Source: Gammaproteobacteria bacterium
GTDB taxonomy: Bacteria; Pseudomonadota; Gammaproteobacteria; Arenicellales; JAANXG01
Direction of reading: 5' to 3'
Assembly (NCBI GenBank): GCA_024639325.1
Contig: JAHEIO010000003.1
Location: 38,342-102,341, forward strand
DNA: 64,000 nucleotides
Positions 27,430-36,019 of the stretch are shown one piece after another. The translations under genes were made by a program, and so were the position numbers. The stretch's first letter is position 1. Each line of letters starts with the position of its first letter. The notes under the pieces were generated by a model. That model worked only from the letters and a program-made list of their open reading frames with translations. It did not search any database and was not told the DNA's origin.

Positions 27430-28267
27430 ACAAACAGCACTAAAAACCGGCGTCATCGCCGCCGGCTGCCTGATCTCCACTGCCGGCCATGTCACTGTAT
27501 CCTTTGCGGCGACCACCATCGACTTCATTCTGAAGCAGCAGGGCCAGCCGGACGTCGCCCAGGCGGCGTATATCGATAATGGAACGGCCCTGATAAAGGC
27601 TGCCGGCGGTGATCAGAATATTGATCTGTTGTTCAACCAGAACAATCAAACCATGACCATCATTAATCACGAGGAAAAATCAACCCTGGCCCTCGATGCC
27701 GATAAAATTTCTTCCCTGGCGGGCCAGGCATCCGGCATGATCGACATGGCTCGCCAGCAGCTCCTGGCTCAGATGGAGAACCTGTCCGACGAGCAGCGTG
27801 AGCAGATGCTGAAAATGATCGAGGGTATGGGCGGCGGACAGCTCGTCCAGCCTCCCCCGGCCCCGCCGGGCGAGAAAATTCTGAAGCAAACGGGCGTACA
27901 TCAGGTGAACGGGTTTAACTGCAATAAGACGGAAGTGTACGAGGGCGAGCAAATGGTTGCGGAGGTGTGCTCGGCCCCGGCAGACGTTCTAGGTATAGCG
28001 GAAGAAGATTTCGCGGTAATCAAATCGATGCGGGATATGTCCCAGATGCTGCGCGACGAGACCGCAAAAATCTCGAACCAGATAGGCCAGGGCGTACCCC
28101 AGTTCGGCGACGCGGAAGTGGCGGGCGTACCTATCGTGATGAAGGACAAGACGGGAAATACCATGACGATCACCGGGATAAAGCAGGGAATCGGAAATGC
28201 GAGTCTGGTAAAGCCGGAGGGCTACGCCGTCAAGCAGATGCCCAACCTGCCTCAACTGATTCAGTAA
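27422..28267 (+). CDS. Secreted DUF4412-like protein
   Basis: About 281 residues. The best start is GTG at 27422, overlapping the end of the YyaL gene, because it gives a signal peptide: a lysine followed by [22 protein letters not shown]. The upstream frame is only the YyaL antiphase. The mature protein shows repeated beta segments and [28 protein letters not shown], resembling the DUF4412 fold with a pair of cysteines. A Met/Gln-rich helix ([31 protein letters not shown], given here in parts) lies in the middle. Probably periplasmic; function unknown. Its stop is one base from the convergent znuA-like stop. Confidence 0.65.
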   Translation: MSKQTALKTGVIAAGCLISTAGHVTVSFAATTIDFILKQQGQPDVAQAAYIDNGTALIKAAGGDQNIDLLFNQNNQTMTIINHEEKSTLALDADKISSLAGQASGMIDMARQQLLAQMENLSDEQREQMLKMIEGMGGGQLVQPPPAPPGEKILKQTGVHQVNGFNCNKTEVYEGEQMVAEVCSAPADVLGIAEEDFAVIKSMRDMSQMLRDETAKISNQIGQGVPQFGDAEVAGVPIVMKDKTGNTMTITGIKQGIGNASLVKPEGYAVKQMPNLPQLIQ

Positions 28268-28268
28268 G

Positions 28269-29162
28269 TCATAGAATCTGTTTGAGGTTGTCAACGTTCT
28301 CTCGCATGACGTCGAGCCAGTCGCCTGATTCCGGAACATTCGCGCCGGGATTGAAAACCAGACTCTTTATACCCAGCATTGCCAATCTATCTTCGGTCTC
28401 TTTGGCGGGCTCGCTCTCCCAGATCATCCAGCGTGCAGGGTGGGCATCCAGGATACCTACCAGTTCTGCCCACTGTTCATCGGTCGGGGCTTCCCGGGGT
28501 TCCCACTGCACGCTTCTCAGGTTCAATCCGTACCTGCGGGCGAGATACTGGTAAACCGGATGAGAAGCCATCAAGGGTATTCCGGGTTTTTTTGCGCCGA
28601 TTTCCATCAGCTCAGAGTCAATAGCCAGCAGTTCCCGCTCTAGCAAATCGAGTTGGTGTTCGAAAGTATCCTTCAATCCGGCCCGCTTGCTGACCAATTC
28701 CTCCGCGATTGCCCGCGCCTGTAAGATCGCCTGCTGAAAATCCAGCCAGGTCGTGAACGCCGTTCCCGTGTGGGAATGGCTGCCGGAGGGTCCATGGCTG
28801 TGGGTCGCTTCGCCACCGATCTTTATATAGCGGTCACTGAACGCACGGGACGTATTTACCAGCTTCGCGCGAGGCAGGGTCGCGCCGTCGAGCCACTTCG
28901 CGTACCCGGCACCATTCAGCAGGATCAGGTCCGCCTTCTGGTAGTCGTTTATGGTCGCTGTCGAGGGTTTCCAGAATACCGGATCGCTGTCCCGCGGTGC
29001 CGGAAATTCAACCCTTGCGTGCCCCCCTGCGATACGGCTGGCGAAATACTGCAGCGTGTAGTTGACCACGTAGACCTCGAGCGGATCATCGTCCGCCCCT
29101 CGGACCGACTGGAGCGCGGTCGACAACGCTATCAGCACTAAAAGCTTTATCGATTGCTTCAT
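28269..29162 (-). CDS. ZnuA-like metal-binding ABC substrate protein
   Basis: A periplasmic solute-binding protein of the cluster A-I (zinc/manganese) type, 297 residues. The start MKQSIKLLVLIALSTALQS is a signal peptide. LEVYVVNYTLQYFASRIAG is the usual first strand and helix. A His-rich loop (HSHGPSGSHSHTG) and MASHPVYQYLARRYGLN contribute metal-ligand histidines, and WMIWESEPA near the end supplies the conserved acidic position. The oddity is its operon: it follows an FtsX-type permease and a LolD-type ATPase, not a ZnuB/ZnuC pair. Metal specificity cannot be read off directly; zinc is the most likely ligand. Confidence 0.75.
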   Translation of the reverse strand: MKQSIKLLVLIALSTALQSVRGADDDPLEVYVVNYTLQYFASRIAGGHARVEFPAPRDSDPVFWKPSTATINDYQKADLILLNGAGYAKWLDGATLPRAKLVNTSRAFSDRYIKIGGEATHSHGPSGSHSHTGTAFTTWLDFQQAILQARAIAEELVSKRAGLKDTFEHQLDLLERELLAIDSELMEIGAKKPGIPLMASHPVYQYLARRYGLNLRSVQWEPREAPTDEQWAELVGILDAHPARWMIWESEPAKETEDRLAMLGIKSLVFNPGANVPESGDWLDVMRENVDNLKQIL

Positions 29163-29242
29163 TATGAAAGGTCCGCACATCATCTCGATTTTACACTCAT
29201 GCAAGCATGAAACTCGTTGCCGGCCGGAAAATGCGGGGTACA

Positions 29243-30424
29243 CTAGTTAACAAAGATCAGTCTGACCAGATCCGCGGAATAGTGATCGACAATCAACAAT
29301 ATCCCCACACAAAGCACCCCGCTGGCGAACAGAATCAGAATGATTTCCGCGGCAAGCAGATGCGCGATGGTGGCGCGCTGGCAGCCGAGCTTGAAAATGG
29401 TCTCTATCTCGCGCTGGCGGAGCCTCAGCGAGAGCGCGAACACCAGGGCGATGGCCAGCACGGTAGCCAATCCGACGACGACGATTACCGCATCCAATAC
29501 ATTCTTGATACGGAAGATGTTCTGCATCAATGCACCAATCACTTCGAAGGGCACCACGATCTGTGCCGTCACCAGGGACTCCAGAAAACGCCCGCGAAGT
29601 ATCGCTGCTGATTTGGCGTCATGGGGCAGCGCAATCACCGCGCTGATCGGATAGTTTTCGGGTTCGCCGTGGAAATGAAAAGAATCGATATTTGCCTTGG
29701 TAATTTCCGTGTACTCGACGAGGCTGGCGTTCGCCACCACGTTATCTTCACTGCGCTCCAGCACCACACTCGTGTCTCCATCCCGAGCCACGTCTCCGTG
29801 CCCGTGTCCAAGCCCTTCTATGATCCAGGCGGTTTTCAGATCCACGAACACCGCCAGGTCATCAGCGCTGTATGTCCGTTTCAGCACTCCGGCCACGCTC
29901 ATTTTGAGGGGATAGACGCCGGCCAGGTCGAACAGGTTGTCGGGAGACGATACCAGGCTGTCCCCGGGTTTCAATTCCAGCCTCCTCGCCGCTTCGGCGC
30001 CAAGTACGCACTCGCCCAGCACCGCCAGGGGTCGGCCGGCTGCAAAACCCAGTCCGCGAAAATCAAAGTAATCCAGCGTCGTACCGACGATCGGGTAGTC
30101 CCGTGCTCTGAAACGCACATAGAGCGGGATTGCGTCGGCCAGGCCCGTTTTCCAGATCTCCTCGGAATCCGACATATCGATCAACTCCGGCACATCCCTG
30201 CCGAAATAAAGCGTGCTCATCATCAGGTCGAGCGCACTGCCCCCGGCGCCAACCACCAGTGGAGTCGACGCCGCACGCGCCAGCATCTGGCGTTCGGTCT
30301 CCGAGAGCAGCACCTGCAGCGTGAGCGGCAACACGGTGATCAGCGTTATACAGGCCATCAGCGTGAGGGTTTTCCAGCGGTTGAATCCAATGTAGCGCCA
30401 CGCCAGATACAGGCTGTCGCTCAT
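29243..30424 (-). CDS. FtsX/MacB-type ABC transporter permease
   Basis: A 393-residue inner-membrane protein: one helix near the N-terminus (LTLMACITLITVLPLTLQVLL), a large periplasmic domain of about 240 residues, then three C-terminal helices (DAVIVVVGLATVLAIALVFAL, LLAAEIILILFASGVLCVGILL) with the intervening QREIETIFKLGCQRATI. That is the layout of the FtsX/LolC/MacB superfamily, which works by mechanotransmission rather than classical import. The start at 30424 shares ATGA with the ATPase stop, so translation is coupled; the upstream in-frame extension was rejected. The downstream neighbour is a ZnuA-like binding protein. Confidence 0.82.
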   Translation of the reverse strand: MSDSLYLAWRYIGFNRWKTLTLMACITLITVLPLTLQVLLSETERQMLARAASTPLVVGAGGSALDLMMSTLYFGRDVPELIDMSDSEEIWKTGLADAIPLYVRFRARDYPIVGTTLDYFDFRGLGFAAGRPLAVLGECVLGAEAARRLELKPGDSLVSSPDNLFDLAGVYPLKMSVAGVLKRTYSADDLAVFVDLKTAWIIEGLGHGHGDVARDGDTSVVLERSEDNVVANASLVEYTEITKANIDSFHFHGEPENYPISAVIALPHDAKSAAILRGRFLESLVTAQIVVPFEVIGALMQNIFRIKNVLDAVIVVVGLATVLAIALVFALSLRLRQREIETIFKLGCQRATIAHLLAAEIILILFASGVLCVGILLIVDHYSADLVRLIFVN

Positions 30425-31089
30425 TCCACGACGCCCCCGCGAAATCCTTGAAAATCGACGACTCTGTCGAACCGAGCCAGCAACTCGTGGTCGTGTGTTA
30501 CCGCCAATAGCGTCGCACGGTGCGCATCGACGCATTCGAAGAGCAGGTCCAGGATCCGGGATTTGTTGTCGGGATCCAAATTACCGGTGGCTTCGTCGGC
30601 GAGAATGAGCGAGGGGTCCGGCAGCAGCGCCCGGCATATCGCGGTCCGCTGCTTTTCGCCCTGCGACAATTCGCCGACCGGGCGCTTCAGCTTGTCCGCA
30701 ATGCCCATTGTCTCAGCCAATACGGATGCGCGCTGGCGCACGGATCTGCTGAGTTCGAGAGCCCGGGTAATGCGATACGGGTGAAGGATGTTATCCAGAA
30801 CGTCGAGGTAGTCGAGCAGTGCGAAATCCTGGAAAACGAAACCGATGCGAGTAATGCGAAACGCCCGCCGATGCCGGTCCTCGAGCCGGCTTACCGTGAC
30901 CTCATCGACCTCGACCGTACCGTGCTTGGGCACCGTGATCCCTGCAATCAGGTTGAGCAGGGTTGTTTTTCCCGAGCCGCTGGGGCCGATTACCGCGACT
31001 TTTTCCGACCGTCCGATATTGAAATCCGGAACCATCAGCCGGAACTCGCCGTGGGGATAGACAAAATCGAGATCTGTGATTTTTATCAT
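30421..31089 (-). CDS. LolD/MacB-type ABC transporter ATP-binding protein
   Basis: A 222-residue ATPase that powers the adjacent FtsX-type permease. Walker A is GPSGSGKTT (35-43), the Q-loop is IGFVFQDFALLDYLDVLDN, the signature is VGELSQGEKQRTAICRALL and Walker B is SLILADEATGNLD. The motif LDxxNKSRILDLLFE and the short length fit the LolD/FtsE/MacB group. The start was set at MIKITDLDFVYP, where the fold begins. It follows the GGT-like gene by 42 bases on the same strand, so four genes may form one transcript. Confidence 0.88.
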   Translation of the reverse strand: MIKITDLDFVYPHGEFRLMVPDFNIGRSEKVAVIGPSGSGKTTLLNLIAGITVPKHGTVEVDEVTVSRLEDRHRRAFRITRIGFVFQDFALLDYLDVLDNILHPYRITRALELSRSVRQRASVLAETMGIADKLKRPVGELSQGEKQRTAICRALLPDPSLILADEATGNLDPDNKSRILDLLFECVDAHRATLLAVTHDHELLARFDRVVDFQGFRGGVVE

Positions 31090-31131
31090 TCGAGGCGCTG
31101 CATCGCATACCGCATGGTGTCGCATTCGAAA

Positions 31132-32673
31132 CTATCTCGAGTTGGCACCCACCACTATGGCGACGCCGTTTCGCCGCGGGTCGCCGTTGCCGTAGAAGCT
31201 GCCCGAGGGGCTGACACCGGCGGTGTGGACCCCACCGAAAAACATGTTGCGCCCCTCGAACAACCGGCGCTGCGGAAACTCTTCAACGAGGGCGGCGCTG
31301 TCGCTCCCGGCCAGTCCCGATTCAACGTTAAGCACCTCTGTTTCGATGTGGATCCTTGGACTCGCTATCGCCGTCTCGGCACTATGTCCAAAATCGACCA
31401 TGTTGCTGACAACCTGCAGTATGGCGGTGCGGATTCGATTTGAACCGCCAGACCCCAGAGCGGTCATGCCGCCGTCGCGGTCGGCGAGCACACTCGGAGC
31501 CATCATGGAAGACATCCGTTCATTGGTATTCCAGCAGTGGAATCCATCCGGGTTCAGGTCCTGCTCCCCGAGCATGTTGTTCATGACGATTCCCGTCCCC
31601 GAGATCAACTCACCGCATCCCTCCCCGTTGGAAACGGTCATTGCCGCGATATTCCGATCGGCGTCCACAACGCTTATGTGCGTGGTGCCCTTGTAGGACA
31701 TGGTTGCGTTCGATACCTGCTGTCTGTAGGACTCGACAAGGTTTTCGTCGAGCAATCCGGCGTGCGGGCCGTCGCGGAAGTGCTCCGCCCTGGCTGCGGA
31801 AGTTCTCATCAGGACCTCGGCGAGCAGCCGAATGTGATCGTATTCCCCGAAGCCATATCGGGACAGCTCGAAGAAGCGGAGCAGATTCAGACCAAACGCG
31901 ATCAACGTCCCGCCCGCGCTAGGGGGTGGATTGGTGTAAAGCAAATGGTCTCTGTATTTCACCGACAGCGGGGAGCGCATGATAGTTTGATATTCGGTGA
32001 GGTCCTCATATCTGAGATGTCCTCTTTCCTCACACATGGCCTGGATGCCACGTGCGATCTCGCCGCGATAGAACAGATCCCGGCCTTCCAGCGCGATGAT
32101 CTCCAGAACCTGCCCCAGGTCCGGGTTTTTCATTACGTCACCGGGAAGCACCAGTTCACGTCCGCCCGGGCCGGAAAATATTGGAAGCAACGATTCGGTC
32201 GTGTACATGGGCGATACCAGACGCAGCAGATACGACTGGAACTCGTTGATCTCAACGCCTCGACGCGCCAGTTCCGCGGCGGGCTGCACGAGCTCGCGCA
32301 TGTCCATGCTGCCGAGCGCGTCGTTAACGGAAAACATTCCGCTCACCGTACCGGGTGTCGCGGAGGCGCCCACGCCGATGTGAAAATCCTGTTGCGCGCT
32401 GCCGAAATCTACCGTGACAGGATAAAAATCAAGGGATTGACTGGGGAGTTTGCGCCGCGGCGTGTGCGTGAAAAAATCGAATACCCGGGTTTGCCCCTGA
32501 TTCTCCCGAGCCAACAGGAAACCGCCGCCGCCAAGCGAGGACAGAACCGGTTCACAGACACACATCGTATAAAACGCCGCCACCGCAGCATCGAATGCGT
32601 TGCCTCCCGATCGAAGGACCTCGGCGGCGGTGTGCGCAGTCAGCGGGTGGCCCGCGGCTACCGCGCCTCTCAT
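31132..32673 (-). CDS. Gamma-glutamyltransferase-like Ntn hydrolase
   Basis: A 513-residue homologue of gamma-glutamyltranspeptidase, which cleaves the gamma-glutamyl bond of glutathione and related compounds after self-cleavage into two subunits. The processing site is visible as SYKGTTHISVVD, with the N-terminal nucleophile Thr expected at about residue 330. LGGGGFLLA and LGSGGSNRIRTAILQVVSNM are the family's glycine-rich segments. No signal peptide is seen: the protein begins directly with RGAVAAGHPLTAHTAAEVLRSGG, so it is probably cytoplasmic, unlike E. coli Ggt. It precedes the ABC module in the same direction. Confidence 0.85.
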   Translation of the reverse strand: MRGAVAAGHPLTAHTAAEVLRSGGNAFDAAVAAFYTMCVCEPVLSSLGGGGFLLARENQGQTRVFDFFTHTPRRKLPSQSLDFYPVTVDFGSAQQDFHIGVGASATPGTVSGMFSVNDALGSMDMRELVQPAAELARRGVEINEFQSYLLRLVSPMYTTESLLPIFSGPGGRELVLPGDVMKNPDLGQVLEIIALEGRDLFYRGEIARGIQAMCEERGHLRYEDLTEYQTIMRSPLSVKYRDHLLYTNPPPSAGGTLIAFGLNLLRFFELSRYGFGEYDHIRLLAEVLMRTSAARAEHFRDGPHAGLLDENLVESYRQQVSNATMSYKGTTHISVVDADRNIAAMTVSNGEGCGELISGTGIVMNNMLGEQDLNPDGFHCWNTNERMSSMMAPSVLADRDGGMTALGSGGSNRIRTAILQVVSNMVDFGHSAETAIASPRIHIETEVLNVESGLAGSDSAALVEEFPQRRLFEGRNMFFGGVHTAGVSPSGSFYGNGDPRRNGVAIVVGANSR

Positions 32674-32789
32674 CTTGCGTGTTTATGGTCTGGAATTGTG
32701 GTCACGTTGAAGATTCAAATCAAAGAATAGATGATAATAAGCGGTTGATAACATTTCTCGAAAACAAAAGAATTTCCAAAAGGTACGCT

Positions 32790-32930
32790 ATGGCGCATCA
32801 ACATATCAAGGTCCCCAACAGCGGAAAACAAATGGAAAATCCAGCGTCCCGGATCAGCCGATCGTCGGTTACGTCGAGGGAGATGGCATTGGACCGATAT
32901 TACCAGGGCCAGCTTGCGGGAGTCCCCCAA
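32790..32930 (+). pseudogene. icd: Decayed N-terminal fragment of isocitrate dehydrogenase (icd)
   Basis: An ATG at 32790, preceded by AAGG, opens MAHQHIKVPNSGKQM, the N-terminus of NADP-dependent isocitrate dehydrogenase. After about 17 codons the similarity moves to the +2 frame, VPDQPIVGYVEGDGIGP, the highly conserved IDH segment. A single-base loss then shifts it again to DITRASLR. So at least two frameshifts lie within 130 bases and nothing of the remaining enzyme (about 380 residues) follows before folK. The fragment lies between ggt and folK in a 390-base gap that otherwise shows no gene. Confidence 0.75.
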
Positions 32931-33061
32931 TGAACCCGCTACGTCGTTGCAGCCCTCGGAAAGGGTTCGCCATTCCCTGCGGAATGCACCTCGTATCGAA
33001 CCCGTCGGGGGGCTCTGCAATGGCACTTATTTACCGCACAAGACGCTAAATCCCGAGCACC

Positions 33062-33574
33062 ATGCGGGCCAGGACTTTCGTAGGAATGGGCAGCAACATC
33101 GACCAACCGCTCGGTCACGTCAGGGACGCCCTGCTGCAGCTGGCCGCACTGCCCTCGACCCGGCTGGTGGCTGAATCATCCTTCTATGCTTCCCTGCCGG
33201 TCGGTCCCCGGAATCAGCCGGACTACGTTAATGCCGTCGCTGAGCTCAACACGGCGCTGGCTCCACTGGTACTGCTCGCACATCTGCAGCGTATCGAGCG
33301 CAGGCACGGGCGGGTCCGCATCCAGCGCTGGGGCAGGCGAACGCTCGACCTGGATTTATTACTCTTCGATACGAGGATCATCAGCCACCCTAGGCTGCGG
33401 GTTCCGCACCCCTGCATGCACCTGCGGATGTTCGTTCTGGCGCCGTTGAGTGAACTGGATCCAGAGGTCCTAATCCCTGGAAAAGGGAAAGCCGGGATGC
33501 TGCTGGACAGACTGCAGCGCCGACACGAACCGACTGTTCACAAGCTCATGCCGCCAACCGGTAACCGAAACTAG
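33062..33574 (+). CDS. folK: Hydroxymethyldihydropterin pyrophosphokinase
   Basis: The enzyme transfers pyrophosphate from ATP to 6-hydroxymethyl-7,8-dihydropterin in folate synthesis (cytoplasm). At 170 residues it has the usual length. Motifs: TFVGMGSNIDQPLGHVRDAL (N-terminal signature), QPDYVNAVAEL, then RWGRRTLDLDLLLF (metal-binding Asp pair) and LRVPHPCMHLRMFVLAPLSEL. The 3' end overlaps the convergent PfkB gene by 29 bases. No other fol gene is adjacent. Confidence 0.93.
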   Translation: MRARTFVGMGSNIDQPLGHVRDALLQLAALPSTRLVAESSFYASLPVGPRNQPDYVNAVAELNTALAPLVLLAHLQRIERRHGRVRIQRWGRRTLDLDLLLFDTRIISHPRLRVPHPCMHLRMFVLAPLSELDPEVLIPGKGKAGMLLDRLQRRHEPTVHKLMPPTGNRN

Positions 33575-34484
33575 CCTCAAATCTCATCTCGAACTCCCCA
33601 CGCGAGGTCCGGTGGTTCTGGGTCCCGTGTGTCTCGATCTTGATGCCGCCCATGAGAGACGCGATCCGTCCGGTTGTTTCCCAACCCAACTCGTTGGTAA
33701 TGCCGTACAACAGGCCCGCCCGGTAAGCATCTCCGCAGCCGGTCGGATCGAGTGCTTCCGAGATCTTTACCGCCGGTATGCGAAGTTTACCACCGGCGTG
33801 GAAGATCTCGCTCCCCTTGCCCCCGCGGGTGACGATCAGCGCCTCCAGATCGGTCCCTAGACTTTCAAGATCCCGCTGTGTCCGTGCCTGGACGAGTTCG
33901 CTTTCGTAGTCATTCACCGTCAGGTAGCTGGCCTGCCGGATGATGGTCTCCAGCTCCTCACCGCTGAACATGGGTAAACCCTGACCCGGATCGAAAATGA
34001 AGGGGATGTTCGATTCGTAGAATTGCCGGGCATGATCCAGCATGGCTTGCCTGCCGTCGGGGGACACTATTCCCAGGCTGACGCCCTCGGCATCCCCGAC
34101 GCTGTTGACATGGGCGTCGTTCATCGCACCGGGATGAAATGCCGTGATCTGATTGTCGTCCATGTCCGTGGTGATATAAGCCTGGGCGGTGTAACGATCG
34201 GCCAATTCGGTAACGTGCCGACGCGTTATTTCGTTCTCATCCATCCACCTGGCATATGATTCGAAGTCCATGCCAACGGTACCCATCGGCAGCGGATCGC
34301 CGCCGAGCATTTTGAGATTGTAAGCGATATTGCCCGCGCAGCCGCCAAACTCCCGGCGCATCCGGGGCGCAATGAAACACACATTAAGAATATGCACCTT
34401 TTCGGGCAGGATGTGATTTTTGAACTGATCTTCGAACACCATGATGGTGTCATAGGCAAAAGAACCGCAAATTAGCGTGGACAC
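33546..34484 (-). CDS. PfkB-family carbohydrate/adenosine kinase
   Basis: A 312-residue ribokinase-superfamily enzyme. The N-terminal FGGCAGNIAYNLKMLGGDPLP-type motif (PfkB signature 1) and the C-terminal DPTGCGDAYRAGLLYG (signature 2, with the catalytic Asp and anion hole GCGD) are clear. TAQAYITTDMDDNQITAFHPGAM resembles bacterial adenosine kinases more than fructokinases. It lies 17 bases after gcvPB, so it appears to be the last gene of the glycine cleavage transcript. A role in nucleoside salvage near one-carbon metabolism is inference. Confidence 0.85.
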   Translation of the reverse strand: MSTLICGSFAYDTIMVFEDQFKNHILPEKVHILNVCFIAPRMRREFGGCAGNIAYNLKMLGGDPLPMGTVGMDFESYARWMDENEITRRHVTELADRYTAQAYITTDMDDNQITAFHPGAMNDAHVNSVGDAEGVSLGIVSPDGRQAMLDHARQFYESNIPFIFDPGQGLPMFSGEELETIIRQASYLTVNDYESELVQARTQRDLESLGTDLEALIVTRGGKGSEIFHAGGKLRIPAVKISEALDPTGCGDAYRAGLLYGITNELGWETTGRIASLMGGIKIETHGTQNHRTSRGEFEMRFEASFGYRLAA

Positions 34485-34501
34485 GAAATGTACCTTTGTT
34501 T

Positions 34502-35956
34502 TCAGTTTTCAGGGATTTGCCAGGCGACATCCAGCTCTCTCGCCGCCTTGACCTCGTCTATTCTGTGAACAGGGGTTGTATACGGCGCGTGTTTGACCAT
34601 TTCCGGATCAGCTTTCGCTTCTTTCAGAATCTCGACCAAAGCTTCCACAAAACCTTCCAGTTCCTCTTTGCTCTCGGTCTCCGTCGGTTCGATCAAAAAA
34701 CATTCGGGAACCAGAAGTGGAAAATAAACCGTCGGTGCATGGTAACCCTTGTCCAGCAACCGCTTGGCAACATCCATTGCCGATACGCCGGTTTCGTCTT
34801 TGAGTGATTTTAGAGTCACTATGAATTCGTGGGTGGCCCGGCGACCGGGGTAAGCCATTTCGACCCCTTTGTCTTCGAGACACCGCATCATGTAGTTCGC
34901 GTTCAGGGTAGCGTGCTCCGCCACCCGCTGCATGCCCTCCCTTCCCAGCAGCCGTGCATAGACATAGGCACGCAGCAGCACGCCCGCATTACCCATGAAA
35001 GCAGACAGACGGCCTATGGACAAGGGGCAGTCTTCCTCAACGGCCCAGCGGTACTCACCGCCGTCATCGATCACGTAGGGTATGGGGAGGAACGGCCGCA
35101 AGCGTTCGTTGACACCGACCGGACCGGCGCCGGGTCCGCCGCCTCCGTGTGGCGTGGAAAATGTCTTGTGCAAGTTCATGTGGATCACGTCGAACTCCAT
35201 ATCGCCCGGTTTCACCTTGCCCATGATTGCATTCAGGTTTGCACCGTCGTAATAAAGCAATCCGCCCGCCTCATGGACGATATGGGCGACCTCCAGGATC
35301 TGGCGCTCGAACACCCCGAGGGTTGACGGGTTGGTCAGCATCAGGCCGGCTGTTCGGGGACCCACGGTCTGGCGCAATGAATCCAGATCGACATCGCCAT
35401 CCGGCCTGGTGGGGATCTCCCTTACCTGGTATCCGCACATGGTCGCTGTAGCGGGATTGGTGCCGTGCGCCGCGTCCGGCACGAGGATCTGGTCACGCTG
35501 GTCATCTCCGTTAGCGTCGTGATACGCACGGATCATGGCGACCCCGGTAAACTCGCCCTGGGCACCGGCCAGCGGGCTCAATGACACGGCGGCCATCCCC
35601 GTCACGTCTCGCAGGATTTCCTGGAGTTCATACATGCATGCCATGAACCCCTGTCCCGTTCGATCCGAAGAGCCGGGGTGCCGGTTTAGAAATCCCGGCA
35701 GCATCGCGTACTTGTTGCATGCGCGCGGATTATATTTCATCGTGCACGAACCAAGCGGATAGAAGTTCGTATCGATTGAAAAGTTCTTCTGTGACAGGCT
35801 GGTGTAGTGCCTGATCGTCTGCAGTTCCGATACCGAGGGGATGATGGGCGGCTCCGCGCGCAAAAGGCTCGTCGGTATGCCGGATATATCGGAATCATCA
35901 TCCGGTGCCTGGGACGGATTGGTGCAGCCGGTGCGGGAACGTTCAAAAATCAGCAT
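34502..35956 (-). CDS. gcvPB: Glycine dehydrogenase (decarboxylating), subunit 2
   Basis: The PLP-carrying half of the split P-protein of the glycine cleavage system, which decarboxylates glycine and passes the aminomethyl group to GcvH. The PLP lysine is in [19 protein letters not shown] (K264). [13 protein letters not shown] and [14 protein letters not shown] are also typical. The length (484) fits subunit 2 of the two-gene form. It follows gcvPA by 63 bases. The N-terminus before residue 25 is variable, so a slightly later start is possible. Confidence 0.95.
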   Translation of the reverse strand: MLIFERSRTGCTNPSQAPDDDSDISGIPTSLLRAEPPIIPSVSELQTIRHYTSLSQKNFSIDTNFYPLGSCTMKYNPRACNKYAMLPGFLNRHPGSSDRTGQGFMACMYELQEILRDVTGMAAVSLSPLAGAQGEFTGVAMIRAYHDANGDDQRDQILVPDAAHGTNPATATMCGYQVREIPTRPDGDVDLDSLRQTVGPRTAGLMLTNPSTLGVFERQILEVAHIVHEAGGLLYYDGANLNAIMGKVKPGDMEFDVIHMNLHKTFSTPHGGGGPGAGPVGVNERLRPFLPIPYVIDDGGEYRWAVEEDCPLSIGRLSAFMGNAGVLLRAYVYARLLGREGMQRVAEHATLNANYMMRCLEDKGVEMAYPGRRATHEFIVTLKSLKDETGVSAMDVAKRLLDKGYHAPTVYFPLLVPECFLIEPTETESKEELEGFVEALVEILKEAKADPEMVKHAPYTTPVHRIDEVKAARELDVAWQIPEN

Positions 35957-36019
35957 GTTAGGTTCAGCATTCGTAGGGCCAATGTTTCATCGATTATCGA
36001 GGCTGCATATCGCATCAGG

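Noticed and set aside
32914..33174. Open frame overlapping the start of folK
   Set aside because: It merely continues one frame of the decayed icd fragment into folK antiphase; no independent coding signal.
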